A stretch of DNA of 64,000 nt. Source: Ariolimax columbianus. Taxonomy: Eukaryota > Mollusca > Gastropoda > Stylommatophora > Arionidae. The position numbers and the translations under genes are program-made. The stretch is from contig JAVGWX010000007.1 of assembly GCA_036924085.1 (NCBI GenBank), forward strand, positions 73,919,948 to 73,983,947, given 5' to 3'. Positions 34,936-47,057 of the stretch are shown here, piece by piece. Positions within the stretch are counted from its first letter, which is position 1. Every line of letters starts with the position of its first letter. The notes beneath the pieces are model-generated. The model was given only the letters and a program-made list of their open reading frames with translations, searched no databases and was not told the origin of the DNA.

Positions 34936-35788
34936 ATTTTGGACTTCGTTGAGTTGTGTTTACGCTCATCAGTACTTTTATATTTCGCTAGTTGTTAGAC
35001 CCACCGGGCTAGATCGCATGTGGACACAGTCCTGGTGTGAACAGACTATCTACAATGCAGTTAGTAAACTAGCCTTATCTTGTAAAGCGAGCTATGCAAG
35101 TTTTCATTCCATTTCCAACAATATATCTCTGCAAATATGGATTTTCGACATTTGTAGCAAAAAAGAAAAACAAATCGAAACCGATTAGATGTCTAACATG
35201 GCAAACGTGTGGTTTGTACAACACAACAGTTGAATCCTCTTCGAGAAAGAGAAACAACAAGCCTTCACGCGGTCAGCATTTCTTGATCTTTGTGACCCGT
35301 TCCTCAGCCTTGCATATATACGCAGCACGTTCATTCAAAAAATAATGAAATTAACTTTCTTCTATTTTAAATGTATTGTGTTTCTATTGAAATTGTTAAG
35401 AAAGACACATATATCACATGTACTTTTGTGTTGTTTTTTTAAAACTATTTCTATATAACTGGTTCTTTGCTATTGTATTTTATGTATTTAAAAACATTAT
35501 TCCGAGAAGGGGTACGTGACATACACTTGACAAGGAAGACCATAGAACACAAATAGCTAACAACTTTCCCTTAGACGATTAACAAAAACCTGTCTTGACA
35601 TAGTCGCCATCACGGCCTGCGATGGGCATCAGAACATGACACAAACGTTGAGTTACAGGAACAATTTGTATCTACAGTTAACATCATTTGCTGAATAGGA
35701 ACGATCATCAATGGGCAGAAGCGTGCGGTGAACACCTTTCATTTTTGGGCTAAAGAGAAATACTCTCCATTTAATGTACAATATGTAA
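34936..35788. other. No recognised gene (unit 2)
   Basis: Counterpart of 12831-13680. Confidence 0.4.
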
Positions 35789-36170
35789 CTACGTTAACGT
35801 CTTTATACGGGTTGAGAAGACTACCTCTTTATACTGGTTTAGAAGACTGAAACTTTATACTGGTTTAGAAGACTGTGTCTTTATATTGGTTTATAAGACG
35901 ATGTCTTTATAATGGTTTAGAAGACGATGTCTTTATACTGCCTTAGAATGACTATATCTTTATACTGGTTTAGAAGACTACGTGTTTATACTGGCTTAGA
36001 AAACTATGCAGAGTCTGTAACCAACCAGTTTCATTTACATTTCCTAGCTCTAAAAGCTATGTGCATCCAATCTATTCTTAAATGCTTTAATTGTTCCAGC
36101 CTAAAACTACTTCATATGGCAATACATTCTAAGCATTCACCACTGTACAGCTTATGTAGCTTACCAGTGA
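35789..36170 (-). mobile_element. CR1/Rex1-like LINE 3' end with tandem terminal repeats, copy C (unit 2)
   Basis: Copy of 13681-14030 with one additional terminal repeat (CTACCTCTTTATACTGGTTT at about 35821). Confidence 0.75.
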
Positions 36171-36284
36171 CACTTTTACCGGTACAGTTCTCGCAGCTTA
36201 GCTCACTTTAACTTCAACCGATGCACAAAATTGAGAAATGAAATAAAGAAATAAATTTATTCTACCGGGGAATGCCGCCATTGT

Positions 36285-36345
36285 GGAAAGGGGGGGGGGG
36301 GGTGGTGGTGAGTGGTGGGGTGAGGAGGGGGGGGGGGGGGGGCGG
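36285..36345 (+). repeat. G-rich tract (unit 2)
   Basis: Copy of 14153-14216 with longer G runs (up to about 16). Confidence 0.8.
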
Positions 36346-36534
36346 TCCGCAAATCGCCGGAATATCGTCGAGTATTGTAACGCAAATTGAGAATCAGATT
36401 GTGAAGAATACTACTGCTGTTTATTCTTCTTCTTCTTCTTCTTCTTCTTCTTCTTCATCAACCTCTATTTTTTCGAAAAAAGCAGCGGTCATCCTAAGGC
36501 TGTCGACACTGCCATAGAGCATGTCTAGTGTTTG

Positions 36535-37240
36535 TCACTGGTGATGGCCACATGTGCTTTCTCTGGTCCTCGTATGTCGGCAGTTTTGCAGCATGTGTTC
36601 AGCGGTCATTTTCCCGGTGCCACAAGTGCATTCTTCAGTGCCACCTATCTTCAGTTTATTGAAAAGGTGGTACCTTAGTCTGTTGTGGCCTGTGCGGAGT
36701 CTGAAGACCACGACCTGCTCTCTTCTGTCCAACTGGTAATAAGCATCGTTTTTTGTGTAGCCAGTATGTTCTGTTTCCCATTTGGCCATGTATCTGGCTC
36801 TAATAAGCCTTTTGGACTCTTCGTAGGTCAAACTAGAATCTGGTTGTGGTAGTCTTGCACCTTCTTTTGCCATTCTGTCTGCCTCCTCGTTGCCTTGGAA
36901 GTTACAGTGGGAAGGAACCCACTGTACCACTACACTTTTTGGTGCGGACTGCTGGCATAGTTGACAGAGTACTGCTCTTAAATCATTTAGTTCAGTATTT
37001 TTCTACTTTTTAGTGCTGTGACTACGGCCAGGGCATCTGTAAACAGGACTATCTGCCTTTCATTTCGTTTGCCTGTCAGCATTGCTTCTGCTGCATCCCT
37101 CAGTGCCTCTGCCTCCGCTCTGAAATAACATGAGTATTTTCCAGTTGCCACTGACAGTGTTATTTTTTTACCATTTGGTAGGCTCAGGAATACCTCAGGT
37201 TACAGACCCGTCGGTGTATGCATGGGTCCAGTCCATGCTT
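36535..37240 (-). pseudogene. RNase H domain and C-terminus of the I-like LINE (unit 2)
   Basis: A 131-codon frame (36535-36930) runs from MVQWVPSHCNFQGNEEAD through the Cys/His cluster. It is uninterrupted, unlike unit 1, which has an extra T. Upstream pieces hold YTDGSV, AEAEAL and FTDALAVV in other frames. Confidence 0.8.
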
Positions 37241-37706
37241 GGGTAGTTTTTCGTTATGTACCTCAGGGTTATGTCTCTTCTTTCTGTTTCAGTCTGGCTG
37301 TTCTTGTTTCAAATACCTGGTATATTTTCTACCACCTCCGGAATGATATGCTGCTTCCAGGTAGGTTTTGCGTACAGAAGGGATGGGCTTTGGTGTTAAT
37401 GTGTTCATAGTGTCTTCGCTCATCTTTGCTTTGGCTATTTCTGCAAAGTTTCTCCGCTTTAGTTTCCCATTTCCAAATCTATTTAGTCTCTGATGCATTG
37501 GGTGGTCTGTCAGTCTTCTGAGTTTCTCTGCTTGCTGCTGGGCTCTGCAGTCTCTTCTGTCGGTCATGGATTGCAGATTTCTAATCTTTTCCAGTTCTAC
37601 AATTGGCGTTGACTTCATGCCTGCTGTTATAACTCTCATGGCTTGGTTTTGAAGTTTGCTAATTTTATCAAAGTTAGTCTTTGCTGCTGTTGCCCATACC
37701 GCAATG

Positions 37707-38800
37707 TCATACTCGAGAACTGGTCTCACTCTTCCAGTGTACAGTTTCGTCTGTTCCCCAGCTTGTGCCAGCAAGTTTCCTAATGATTGCCATTCTTTGT
37801 CTGGCTCTCATTCGGTTTTTCTCGATCTGACTTTTCCATGTCATGCACCGATCAAATGTGACTCCCAGGTAGTTTTGGTTGCCGTTTGTCCGCAGATATT
37901 TGCCGTTAAGACTTATTTTGGTGTTCTGGGGTTTGTTTGAAAGCGAGAATATCGTACATGTTTTTTCCTCATTTATTTTGACCAGCCATGAGTTCGCCCA
38001 CTCCTCCAACGATGTTAGGACCTGCTGCATCCGATTGCTTGCTATGGTGAGATTTTTTTCAGACGTCCACATAGCCAGATCGTCTGCAAACATGGAGCTG
38101 TTGACTCTTCTTGGTAGATTTTCTGTGATGTTGTTTATATACACCAGGAAAGGTGTTGGTGACAGTACTCCCCTTTGGTGTATTCTCTGCTCAAGTGTCA
38201 CCTTTTTGCTCATCTGCTATTGTACTTGAACTATGGTTTTCGAGGTAGTCGCTGATCCATCTGTACATTTTCCCACAAACTTCACTTCTTCGTAGCTACA
38301 CTTTAAGTCCCTTTATCCACACCTTGTCAAATGCCTTCTCTAAATTCACCCAAACCGCTACTGTGTGGTTTTCTCCTGGTACGCATCATCTATTAACTGG
38401 GCTATGAGAGTGATCTGGTCCTCAGTGGATCTGTGCTGTCTAAAGCCTGCTTGCTGTGGAATTAGTATGTGTTTTTCTTCCAGATGCCACATCAGTCTGG
38501 TGTTTATCATACGTTCCATCAGTTTACCTACACAGCTCAGTAGACTGATAGGTCTGTATCCATTAGGTACTGGTATAAGTACAGCGTCTTTTCATGTCTG
38601 AGGTACAATTCCCCTTTTCCAGCTTTGGTTCAGGACTTATAGTAACTTCCTCTTTGCTGTTTGGCCCAACTTCATCAGCAATTCGTGTTACCCCATCTTT
38701 TCCGGGCGATTTCTGTTTCTTTAGAGTTCTCATGGCCTCTTCCTTTTCATTTATTGTTAGTATTGCCATCATGTGCTCCTCTGGTGCCATATTGATGTAG
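37707..38800 (-). pseudogene. Reverse transcriptase domain of the I-like LINE (unit 2)
   Basis: Same motifs as 15570-16700 (KSPGKDGV, QRGVLSPTPF, FADDLAMW). Broken into pieces and 27 bp shorter. Confidence 0.8.
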
Positions 38801-39442
38801 TCGTGGCTCTTTTGTTCTTCACTATTGTCTGTGAGCCTGTCTGTAGGGACATCAATGTAGTTTGCTCTGGCATAGTGTTCGTTCTATAAAGGCGTTTGCT
38901 GCTTTTTTTTCCCAGTAAGCATGTTGTTGTCTCCATGCTTGATGGTAATTTGTTCATTTGATGGTGTTTCGTCATTCATGGCTCTGACTAACTTCCATAG
39001 TTTGTTCTCTTCTTTATCTAAATTGAGGCTTTCTGTTTTATTTTTCCAGCTGTCTCTTGTTATATGGTTTAGTGTTCTTTTGTATTTCGCCGTGATAGCC
39101 TTGAGGGCGATATTTGCCTCCATAGATTGTTCTCTCTCTGCCATGTTCCTAGCATTTGAGACTTCGTCTTCCGCTTTCTAAAATTCATCATTCCAATATG
39201 GCTTGTAGTTTTTCCTTGCCCCTCTTGGGATGGTTTCGGTGGCTGCTTGCATTATTGCTTTGCTTAGGCTTTCCACCATAGGTTTTATATTGTTATTCCA
39301 TGTGTTGATGGTTTCACATAGCCGATCTGTCAGAATTGCAAATCTGTCCCAGTCGGCTCGTTTATAGTTCCAACGTAGGAGCGCTTTTATTTCCTGTGGG
39401 CCTACTTCCAAATCAATTTCTAGCCTAATTGGCCTTTTGTCG

Positions 39443-39979
39443 CTACCTGCCAATTGGTTGAGCGACCTGGCCGTCTATGTGGTGAATATCAACCGTGTAA
39501 AAGGCCAAGTCTAGAGTAGAGGTGGTATGCCATGTTCTAGAATAGAAGATAGGGCTGTCCTCCAGCCTATTGAAAAGATAGAGATTTGTGTCTATCTCCC
39601 AGTCTTCCACTTCATCGCCTCTTTTGTCTGTGTCCGAATATCCCCATCTCTCCGAGTGGCTGTTGAAGTCTCCAACTACTAGGCAGCTGGAGTTCTTGAT
39701 TTCCATACTCGAGAGCGACAGGTCTTTGTTGGGTGGTCCATACAGGTTGAAGATGCGGATCTTCGTTTCTTGTGTCATTATGTCGAGTCCTACAATTTCT
39801 GCTTGTCCAGTGTGATTGACAGCTACCGCGCTCCTCGGTATGCAGTTATGTGTTAGTATCAGAACCCTTCCTTTGTCAAGACTGTAACATGCTAAAGCAA
39901 CTGCGTTGTGAATACTGACCCACTGAGATGAACCCACACATACACACTTTTGTGAGAGTCTTGAAGAACTCCCCACCAC
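39443..39979 (-). pseudogene. AP-endonuclease domain of the I-like LINE (unit 2)
   Basis: Same 178-codon frame as 17333-17869 with GDFNSHSERWGY. It differs by a few residues, such as GLDIMTQ for GLDILTQ. Confidence 0.8.
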
Positions 39980-40044
39980 AGTAGACTTTGTCCATAGAAC
40001 TGGCCTTTACGTGTAGACTTAATACAATTGTCGGTGAGCTAGAA

Positions 40045-40223
40045 AAAGAAGGAAAAGAAGAAGAAAGAGAAGAAGAAGTAAAGAATGAAGAAGAAAATCG
40101 AGAAGAAGGAGTAGAAGAAGAAGAGGAATAAGAATAAGAAGAAGAAAAAGAAGAAGAAGAAAAAGAAGAAGACGAAGAAGAAGAGAAAGAAGAAAAAAAA
40201 GAAGAGAAAGAAAAAGAAGATAA
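40045..40223 (+). repeat. GAA-rich polypurine tract (unit 2)
   Basis: Copy of 17935-18113 with small changes such as GACGAAGAAG. Confidence 0.85.
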
Positions 40224-40489
40224 ACATGAGTAAATAGTACTACCTGATATTGCCCGAAGAAGATTTTAATGTTTAAATGAAGTATATCGTTAAAAAGCAA
40301 CTAATCTGATTGGCAAACATCAGGCCAGTCTCTAAACCCTGATCTATGGGTGAGAGAGCTAGAGTGTGTACGCCAAACACGCCAGGAGGTTGAATCATTT
40401 CTACATGACACATACTCCAAATTGGCTACAAGACCACATCACAAATAACCATACTCTTTTCATTACTACTACACTATTCATACACTTTT

Positions 40490-40910
40490 GTAGAAAGTTA
40501 AAGTGAGATAGACTGGCCAAGTTTCTCGAATGTCAAGTGAAAGGTTCCAAAAGAAACTTCTGTTTAGCGAGCTTAGCGCAAGTAAGGCGATCACCTGGAC
40601 GTCAATAAAAGCGATTCAGTGAATCCTGGCAGTAAATCGTTTAGCCTGAAAAAGGTGAGGCCAAAAAGAGCCTTGCATGCAGTTAGCGAGAGTCGACGGG
40701 CGATCAGGTGGAAGTATAGAGTAGAGAGAAAACCAGCACCAGCTGGTGTTGGCTTAATCTGTCATGCACGTATCCGCCCACAGACTTGAGAGTGCAGTAT
40801 GACACATGATGATGTTGGTTATTCTCATCGACGGCGATAAGCCCATTATTGTTGTCATGATCATATTTCTTCAAAATCAAGTAAATACCGGATCAAGATG
40901 GTGAGCAGCG
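40490..40910 (+). pseudogene. RTE-like LINE C-terminal fragment, plus strand (unit 2)
   Basis: Copy of 18380-18800. Confidence 0.6.
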
Positions 40911-41274
40911 CATGAGCTGCAGCGGTCAGCGAGCCATAGCTGACTGATAGCGTTAGGGCTAGCGAACCGGAGCTGCCAAGGCCGTTCTACACGTCCGCGC
41001 AGTATTCTAGAAAACAGGCTGCAACAGAGCAGACTGGCTAAGGAGAAGGGATCGAAGAGGGAATGCTAACTCAGTACTCAAAAAATGCTTACTGAAGTCG
41101 GATGTGTTGGACCGAAAGGTGCAAATATCGACATAACGCATTCCGTTCTCTGGACTGCGTTCTGCTATTTAGGCCCGTGTCAGGTTTTGGTAGCGGGAGA
41201 TGGAGAACAAACGAAGCCAAGCCAAGACAAGTAAATACATTTAATATTCATCAGTTCATTGGCGTCTCAGTCAC
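40911..41274. other. No recognised gene (unit 2)
   Basis: Counterpart of 18801-19164. Confidence 0.4.
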
Positions 41275-41640
41275 TGATCATCATGCGCCTGGCGCCCTGG
41301 CGAAGTTTGCCCAGCTCTGTCTCCCGTATTTCGACACAGTCTGCTATGGCTGCAAACGCCGGTACGTGAGTGGCAGTCCCTGTCGCAGATCGTACAACGG
41401 GGCTGAAGAGACTGACATGCCGGGGTGTTCCCCGATCTTTTCTCTGGATCCAGATGGCCTCTACAAGCGTCGGCAACTACTGTGCACCTCCCAACTGACT
41501 GTCTGCAATCGACTCAATCCTGAGCTTTCGGCTTGGATGTCGCATGACGTCATATCCATCTTGTATACGTCCTTGAATCGCTGTGTGGGGTAGTCGATTC
41601 CTTTAGCTGCAGTGATCAGTTGTCCATAAAATATATCCTA
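41275..41640 (-). pseudogene. RTE-like LINE C-terminal fragment with zinc finger, minus strand (unit 2)
   Basis: Copy of 19165-19530 and the better preserved one: QRFKDVYKMDM and CTICDRDCHSRTGVCSHS are both readable, separated by a frameshift. Confidence 0.75.
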
Positions 41641-41654
41641 TAAAAGCCTTTACA

Positions 41655-43595
41655 ATGTATGTAAATATACACTCGCGAGCATACGACTACTCTAAGACAG
41701 ATGTACAGAAGATGAAAGATACAGACAGCCACATAAACTGGAAAGATATTGTCAGAGGTACAGACGTTGAACAAGAGGCAGAGTGTTTCAAAACACTTTT
41801 AGAACAACTAAAAGTCGAATATGTTCCATGTATGGAGGTAAACACCAATCATAAGAAGTGGATTACTAGATTTGTAGCTAAATGTACAAGAGCTTAAAAT
41901 AAAGCCTGGACAATGTATTTAAAGGCAAGTAAATCAAAAAAGATATATTAAAAATATTTGGACAAGCAAAACATAGCTCAGAAAGTAAATAAAGCAGCAA
42001 AAATTGACTTTGAAAAAAACTTACTAATAGGATCAAGACTGATGGTGAAAGCTTCTTTTCTAATGTTAGAAATAAATAAAGACCTAAAAACAAGGTAGGC
42101 TTTCTCATAGACAGTACAGTGACAATAAGCAGAGAAAATAGGGAGATAGCTAATCTAATAAATCAATACGTTGGCACAGTCTATACAAAAGAACATTTCT
42201 CCAAGATACCAGAGCCTATACATATTTTCAAATGTCAAATGGATATAGTGCGATTAAAGTCATTCTGTATTACGGAGGAAATGGTTCTAAAAAGATTGGA
42301 AGGATTAAAAGTGGATAAATGTACAGATCAAGATGGTATCCATTCATCAATGCTATTTGAAGTATAGACTAACTAGTTAAACCATTGGCTATATTATTTT
42401 CTCAATCACTTGCAAAATGGATTGTTCCAAGAGATTGGAAAGATGCAGGAGTGATTCCCTTATTCAAAAGAGGAAAGAAATCAGATCCAGCTAATTAAGT
42501 AAGTTTAACGTGCATAGTCTGTAAATTGTTAGAGTCAATAATGAAAGAAAACATTGTAATGCATCTAGACAGGTTAAATCTAATCAGAAATAGTCAGCAT
42601 GGGTTTACTAGAGGGAGACCGTGCTTAACAAATCTATTGGAGTGCATGGAGATGATTACTAAAATCATAGATAAGGGAGAACCAGTGGATGTTATTTATC
42701 TAGATTTTACAAAGGCTTTTGATATAGTACCTCATCAACGATTATTTAAAAAGTTAAAATCACATGGGATAGATGGGCAGATTGCCGATTGGATTGAAAG
42801 TTGGTTAACGGGAAGAAGACAGCGATTGGCATAAATAAGGAGTACTCTGAGTGGTGTGAAGTAAAAAATGGAACAAAATTACAGAATTGCGAGAACAATA
42901 ATAGAATGATAGATAACGAAAGAGACATAGGGGTAATAATAGAGCATACAGGTAAGGTGAGTGAGCAAGTCCAGGTAGCAGTGAATAAGTCAAATGCAAC
43001 GTTAGGTATGATAAAAAAAAAGAAATATTAAACATAGGAGTAATGAGATGATTGACACACTGTATAAAGCATTAGTTAGACCTAGATCGGAGTACTGTGT
43101 ACAGGTGTGGAGTACTTGTCGTAGAAGAGCTATAAATATGCTGGAAAGGATACAAAGAATAGCGACAAAACTGATAGTGGGATTCCAGAATTACAGTTAC
43201 TAGGAAAGACTCAGAAAAACCGGCCGTTAATGTCTAGAAAAGAGACGAATTAAACGTGACTAAATCTAAGTTGATAAGATAATCACAGCAAAAGTTAAAT
43301 TGGACTATAACAAGTTTTTCAAAATACAACCACCAGCGAGAACAAGAGGACACAGATACAAATTAACTAACGAAAGGTCCAAATTGGACACAGAACATTT
43401 TTTTTTATTCAGACAGTGGTGAATGCTTGGAATGCTTTGCCCCAGGAAATAGTGCAGGCAGAGACAGTTAATGCATTTAAGAATAAATATGATGTACATA
43501 GTTATTAGAGCAGGGTAATGCAAATGGGACTGGTTGTCTACAGACTCTGATGAGTTTTCTAAACCAATATAAAAACGTTATGTTAAGTTAAGTTA
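41655..43595 (+). mobile_element. CR1/Rex1-like LINE lacking its RT catalytic centre, copy D (unit 2)
   Basis: Copy of 19545-21485 with the same internal deletion. It keeps YLDFTKAFDIVPH (closer to family than unit 1's YLDFIKAFD) but has an extra stop: TAG for GAG at 43201-43203. Confidence 0.85.
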
Positions 43596-43604
43596 TGCCG
43601 TGTT

Positions 43605-43758
43605 TGTTAGCTTACTCAGTACGTTTTATGATTGTGCTAACTTTTTGTTTCACCGCTTCACATTGTTCTTTGTAGGACAATGTGCGATCCATTGTAATTC
43701 CTAGGTACTTAGGTGTATCTATATGTTTAAGTTTATGCCCCTGCCAACTAATCTTTCA
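43605..43758 (-). pseudogene. LINE RT C-terminal fragment, minus strand (unit 2/3 border)
   Basis: Copy of 21495-21650; reads MDRTLSYKEQCEAVKQKV here, which is closer to the expected family sequence. Confidence 0.6.
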
Positions 43759-43759
43759 A

Positions 43760-44316
43760 TAGAGAATATATTAAGAAGAGTCCACAGCTCCATGTTTGCA
43801 GACGATCTGGCTTTGTGGACCACTGAAGAAAATCGGATGCAGCAGGCCCTAACATCGCTGGAGTAGTGGACGATGAGACAGACAGACTGGCTAAAGAAGG
43901 TGCAAGGTTACCACAACCAGATTCTAGTGTGAGTGTGACCTACGAAGAGTTCAGATACAAGGCCAAATGGGAAACAGAGCATACTGGCTACACAAAAAAT
44001 GAGGCCTACTACCAGTTGAACAGAAGAGAGCAGGTCGTGGTCTTCAGACTCCGCACAGGCCACAACAGACTGAGGTACCATCTATTCAATAAACTGAAGA
44101 AAGGTGGTACTGACGAATGCACCTGTGGTACAGGGAAAATGACCGCGGAACATCCGCTGCAAAATTGTCCGACATACGAGAACCAGAGAAAGCACATGTA
44201 TCCATCACCAGTGGAAACACTAGACATGCTCTATGGCAGTGTCGACAGCCTCAAGATGACAGCTGCCTTCTTCGAAAAAATTCAAGTTGACGTCTGACAG
44301 CGTACGAAGAAGAAGA
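43760..44316 (+). mobile_element. I-like LINE, internally deleted (unit 3)
   Basis: Third copy of the RT/RNase H fusion (compare 21652-22204). The 143-codon frame 43866-44297 is open. Confidence 0.8.
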
Positions 44317-45308
44317 TTTACCTCGAATTGTTTTTAACACCTGCACAAATTAACAGTCATCTAACAATATTCATATTTCTGTTGTTCATCCTCTCTCTCT
44401 TTCTCTCTCTCTCTATTTTGGTCTTCTTGTTTCTCTGTACTCTCAGCAATCAATGCTGACTACCAACTAATGTGTGACAAATATGAACTGCTGTGATCAT
44501 ATAAGACATTCCAATGTACCCCGCCCACTACCAGTTAAAGGCCAACACAAAATACAGAAGGGATTGAAGCTCATGAGCAAAAACATGCATTTAGAACGTG
44601 CCAACTGTAGCGACAATCCGCCCAAGAAACTGTTCATTATGTCAAGGAAAGAATGTCAGAATACAAACACAGCCAACTTGCTGTTTACATTCATGGATAC
44701 ATCGAGTAATGCAAATATACTGTAGTCGGGGATGCTGTGGTAGAAACTTCTCTATACGAGGTTTTAGCTTTTATCAGATGGGGATAGCCAGTTCCCTTCC
44801 TCGAAGTCTTGGCTTACAATATCACTGATATATACATTTATTGTTATTACCGCTAGGGATGAGGTACTAGAATCTTCATTGTTCTGATACACACACGAAT
44901 CCATGAACTGGTCAATACGACATGATACCGCACAAAGGACAACGGTCTGTGGTAGAAAAGGGCAAGTCTTTCAAGAATCCAGAAATTGAAACCTCTAATC
45001 AAACCAAAAACTTCAGGTTTTGTGAAAACCAATTCCTGTTCCTCTATCCTTTCTCCTAACAGTAAATCTGGTACTCGTTTACAGCTGGGTTGGCTGGAAC
45101 AAGTTGCAGCCGGAAAGAAGCAGCCACTCTACCAACGTTGTATCCTACGCTCTACATGTACATATAGTGTGGTCTTATGTTTCCTCTAATAACATGTCTA
45201 AATGGTAATCACACATTTTCCGTGTAAATACAGTTCACTACTAGGCCGTGAAACTGTTATCTAGCTAATCGAAGATCATGTGCTGAAAGTTGTTTATGAT
45301 TAAGCGTG
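44317..45308. other. AT-rich sequence with no recognised gene, carrying a 961-bp deletion (unit 3)
   Basis: Follows units 1 and 2 until CACACATTTTC at 45220, then jumps to CGTGTAAATACAG, which in unit 1 lies 961 bp further on. TC is shared at the junction. Confidence 0.8.
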
Positions 45309-45325
45309 CTTATATTCCGTGTGTG
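45309..45325 (+). repeat. 17-bp target duplication, copy 1
   Basis: CTTATATTCCGTGTGTG, left flank of LINE copy 1, preceded by the native unit sequence TTAAGCGTG. Confidence 0.95.
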
Positions 45326-45413
45326 AGGGCGGACGCGTTTGCGATCTGCTCTCGCCTTGTGTTTTCTGGAGTGCTTTTTTGGACTGTGTTTTTTGTTTGT
45401 AGTTGTTTGAAAT

Positions 45414-46610
45414 ATGAGTTCTAGGATGAACGTAATGGAGGAGATAATGGACTTTGACAGCCCAGACACTTTCATGGACGAAGGCACTGTGTTCCGAAAA
45501 GGAACCCTGAAGATCACCGTCTCTGGCGAGATGTCAGCCAGTCTAAAGCCTCACGAGATGGCGAGTATCATGGCCGGACCAGTGGGCATTGGGCCCTCTG
45601 GAGTGATCGCCATATGTCGATTTGCGAACCCCCGAGTGTGGTATGTGCGGCTGACCCAGTCAGCCCACATACTACACTTTAAGAGCCTTCACGGCAAGAA
45701 AGTGGAGTGCATGACTCCGAAACTTTCCTTAAGCATCGAGCACCAGGAGCAGGAGAGGGAGAGAGGGATGCTCAACTGGGTGCCCGAAACAACAAAACTG
45801 GAGTCGGTCAAGGCGGTGGTTAAAAGAATCACAAAAGACCAGAACGCCGAGGTGTTCCCCCAGAGGAACATCTCGGACAAGTGGGTCTTTGCCTACAAGA
45901 AGAGCAAAGTGGAGGTACCCCACTATGTAACCGTCAGATTCTTGAGTGGAGACGCCAAGCCAATAAGGCTATGGGTCACCATCGCCGGCCGCCGCACTCC
46001 CTGTGAGTCATGCGGAGCAGAAACGCATTGGACGAGCCAATGCAACAAGAGAAGACGTCCAGAAATTATAAGAGAGGCTGAGCGACAGCCAAACCCAAAG
46101 CTAGCTGAAGCTCAGCCTCCACCACCTCCAGCCTGCCCACCTCCACCCTTCACCGAGGAGCATCCCGCCACCTCGGATGATGGGTACACCGAGGTGGACC
46201 GAAAAAGAAAACGAAAGAGAAACTCGAGGAAGAGGAGTTCCTCTCCCCCTGCCACAAAAATGGGGACCGGAACCACACCGCCGCCCCCCGAAGAAATGGC
46301 CCTAGAATGTGAGCCAGAGACCCTGCCAGAGCCCGTTCCGGAACCGGTCCCAGAACCGGGATCGGATTTGGCTCCAGAACCGTCACCGGAGCCGGAGCCG
46401 TCACCAGAGCCGTCGCCGGAACCGTCACCAGAGCCGTCACAGGAGCGGACAGACAGCGTTGGTCCGGTGTCCCCGCCAAGTCGGGACACCGACGACCAGA
46501 TGTCTCCCATGCCCTCAGTAAGGCTGGAAGACATCAGCTCAGACGACGGCGACCCGGAGCGTCTGCTCTGGACAACAATGATGGACGGGCTGGAGCTGGG
46601 CAAGGACTGA
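45414..46610 (+). CDS. LINE ORF1 protein, copy 1 (nucleic-acid binding)
   Basis: 398 residues. In LINEs this protein coats the element RNA and acts as a chaperone in the ribonucleoprotein. The N-terminal half (about residues 25-195) has alternating strands and helices that could be RRM-like folds; this is inference. A zinc knuckle C-x2-C-x4-H-x4-C lies at residues 197-210 ([14 protein letters not shown]), followed by a basic stretch (NKRRRP). A proline-rich linker, a basic [11 protein letters not shown] segment and a run of PEP/SPEP repeats (about 299-344) follow, then an acidic C-terminus. ATG at 45414 is chosen as the first Met of the conserved protein; a second Met is at codon 5. Protein identical to copy 2 as far as I can see. 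Confidence 0.92.
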   Translation: MSSRMNVMEEIMDFDSPDTFMDEGTVFRKGTLKITVSGEMSASLKPHEMASIMAGPVGIGPSGVIAICRFANPRVWYVRLTQSAHILHFKSLHGKKVECMTPKLSLSIEHQEQERERGMLNWVPETTKLESVKAVVKRITKDQNAEVFPQRNISDKWVFAYKKSKVEVPHYVTVRFLSGDAKPIRLWVTIAGRRTPCESCGAETHWTSQCNKRRRPEIIREAERQPNPKLAEAQPPPPPACPPPPFTEEHPATSDDGYTEVDRKRKRKRNSRKRSSSPPATKMGTGTTPPPPEEMALECEPETLPEPVPEPVPEPGSDLAPEPSPEPEPSPEPSPEPSPEPSQERTDSVGPVSPPSRDTDDQMSPMPSVRLEDISSDDGDPERLLWTTMMDGLELGKD

Positions 46611-47057
46611 GTAGTCACCCAACCACAAAAGGGATACTCGCGTCCTTGTCCAGCGGTCAATGTTGACAATTAACTTTGTTTGCAAAGACGCCTGGCAGGA
46701 GCCTCCACAGACTTCTAGAGACAAAAAACTTTGTGTGTGCGAATTTAGTATAGATGTGAATGTGTTTAAACGCGGTGGTGTGACTGTAACAAGTGTGTTA
46801 ATTTATTGTTATCTGTGTTATTATTACCGTTACTATTATTATTATTATTATTATTACTATTATCCTTGTTATTACATGTCAGCAGTGCTCGCCCACCCGA
46901 GTGGGCGACCATCGGATAATCCCCAAAAATTGTTGTTTTTTTTTTACATTGTTTTTTATTTTCGTATGTTTCCCCCCCATGTTTTGCAGTATCCCCATCT
47001 GACCCTAGTCAGTGGAGAGCTGTTGCCCCGACAGGCCCAATACTTTGTATCCGTCCA
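46611..47057 (+). other. ORF1-ORF2 spacer of LINE copy 1
   Basis: 447 bp with a TTA microsatellite (46828-46862), T-rich tracts, a C7 run (46972-46978) and a splice-acceptor-like end ATGTTTTGCAG at 46979-46989, 69 bp before the ORF2 ATG. How ORF2 is translated is not evident; there is no ORF overlap. Confidence 0.7.

Larger units (their letters stand above)
36421..40010 (-). mobile_element. I-superfamily LINE (EN-RT-RNase H), decayed (unit 2)
   Basis: Copy of 14283-17900 with the same 5' truncation, same domain order and the same Asn in RT motif A. It has a longer TTC run at its 3' end (36425-36456) and a 27-bp deletion in the RT near 38568. The shared defects show it was dead before the 22-kb unit duplicated. 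Confidence 0.88.
21723..43832. repeat. 22-kb tandem repeat, unit 2
   Basis: This is the second full unit, 22,110 bp, collinear with unit 1. It is longer mainly because the 55-bp minisatellite gained several monomers (at about 25426-25558, 27060-27120 and 29940-30120). It lacks 27 bp that unit 1 has at about 16434-16460. Several reading frames broken in unit 1 stay open here, for example the RNase H part of the minus-strand LINE. Confidence 0.93.
43833..45325. repeat. 22-kb tandem repeat, unit 3 (left part)
   Basis: This is the third unit up to the LINE insertion. It shares with unit 2 the stretch near 44500 that unit 1 lost, so it is closer to unit 2 there. Relative to unit 1 it lacks 961 bp (unit 1 positions 1372-2332); the junction is at 45220/45221 with TC microhomology. 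Confidence 0.9.

Noticed and set aside
41102..41593. 163-codon plus-strand open frame in unit 2
   Set aside because: It is antisense to the RTE-like zinc-finger fragment on the minus strand, is broken in unit 1, and has no domain.
21723..43832. Treating unit 2 as purely an assembly duplicate of unit 1
   Set aside because: Many substitutions, indels and satellite expansions distinguish the units, and unit 3 differs again. Allelic haplotigs joined end to end remain possible and are noted as a caveat.
46112..46669. 185-codon minus-strand frame rich in Gly-Asp-Ser, and similar frames at 51766-52323 and 57443-57988
   Set aside because: They are antisense shadows of the PEP repeat region of LINE ORF1.
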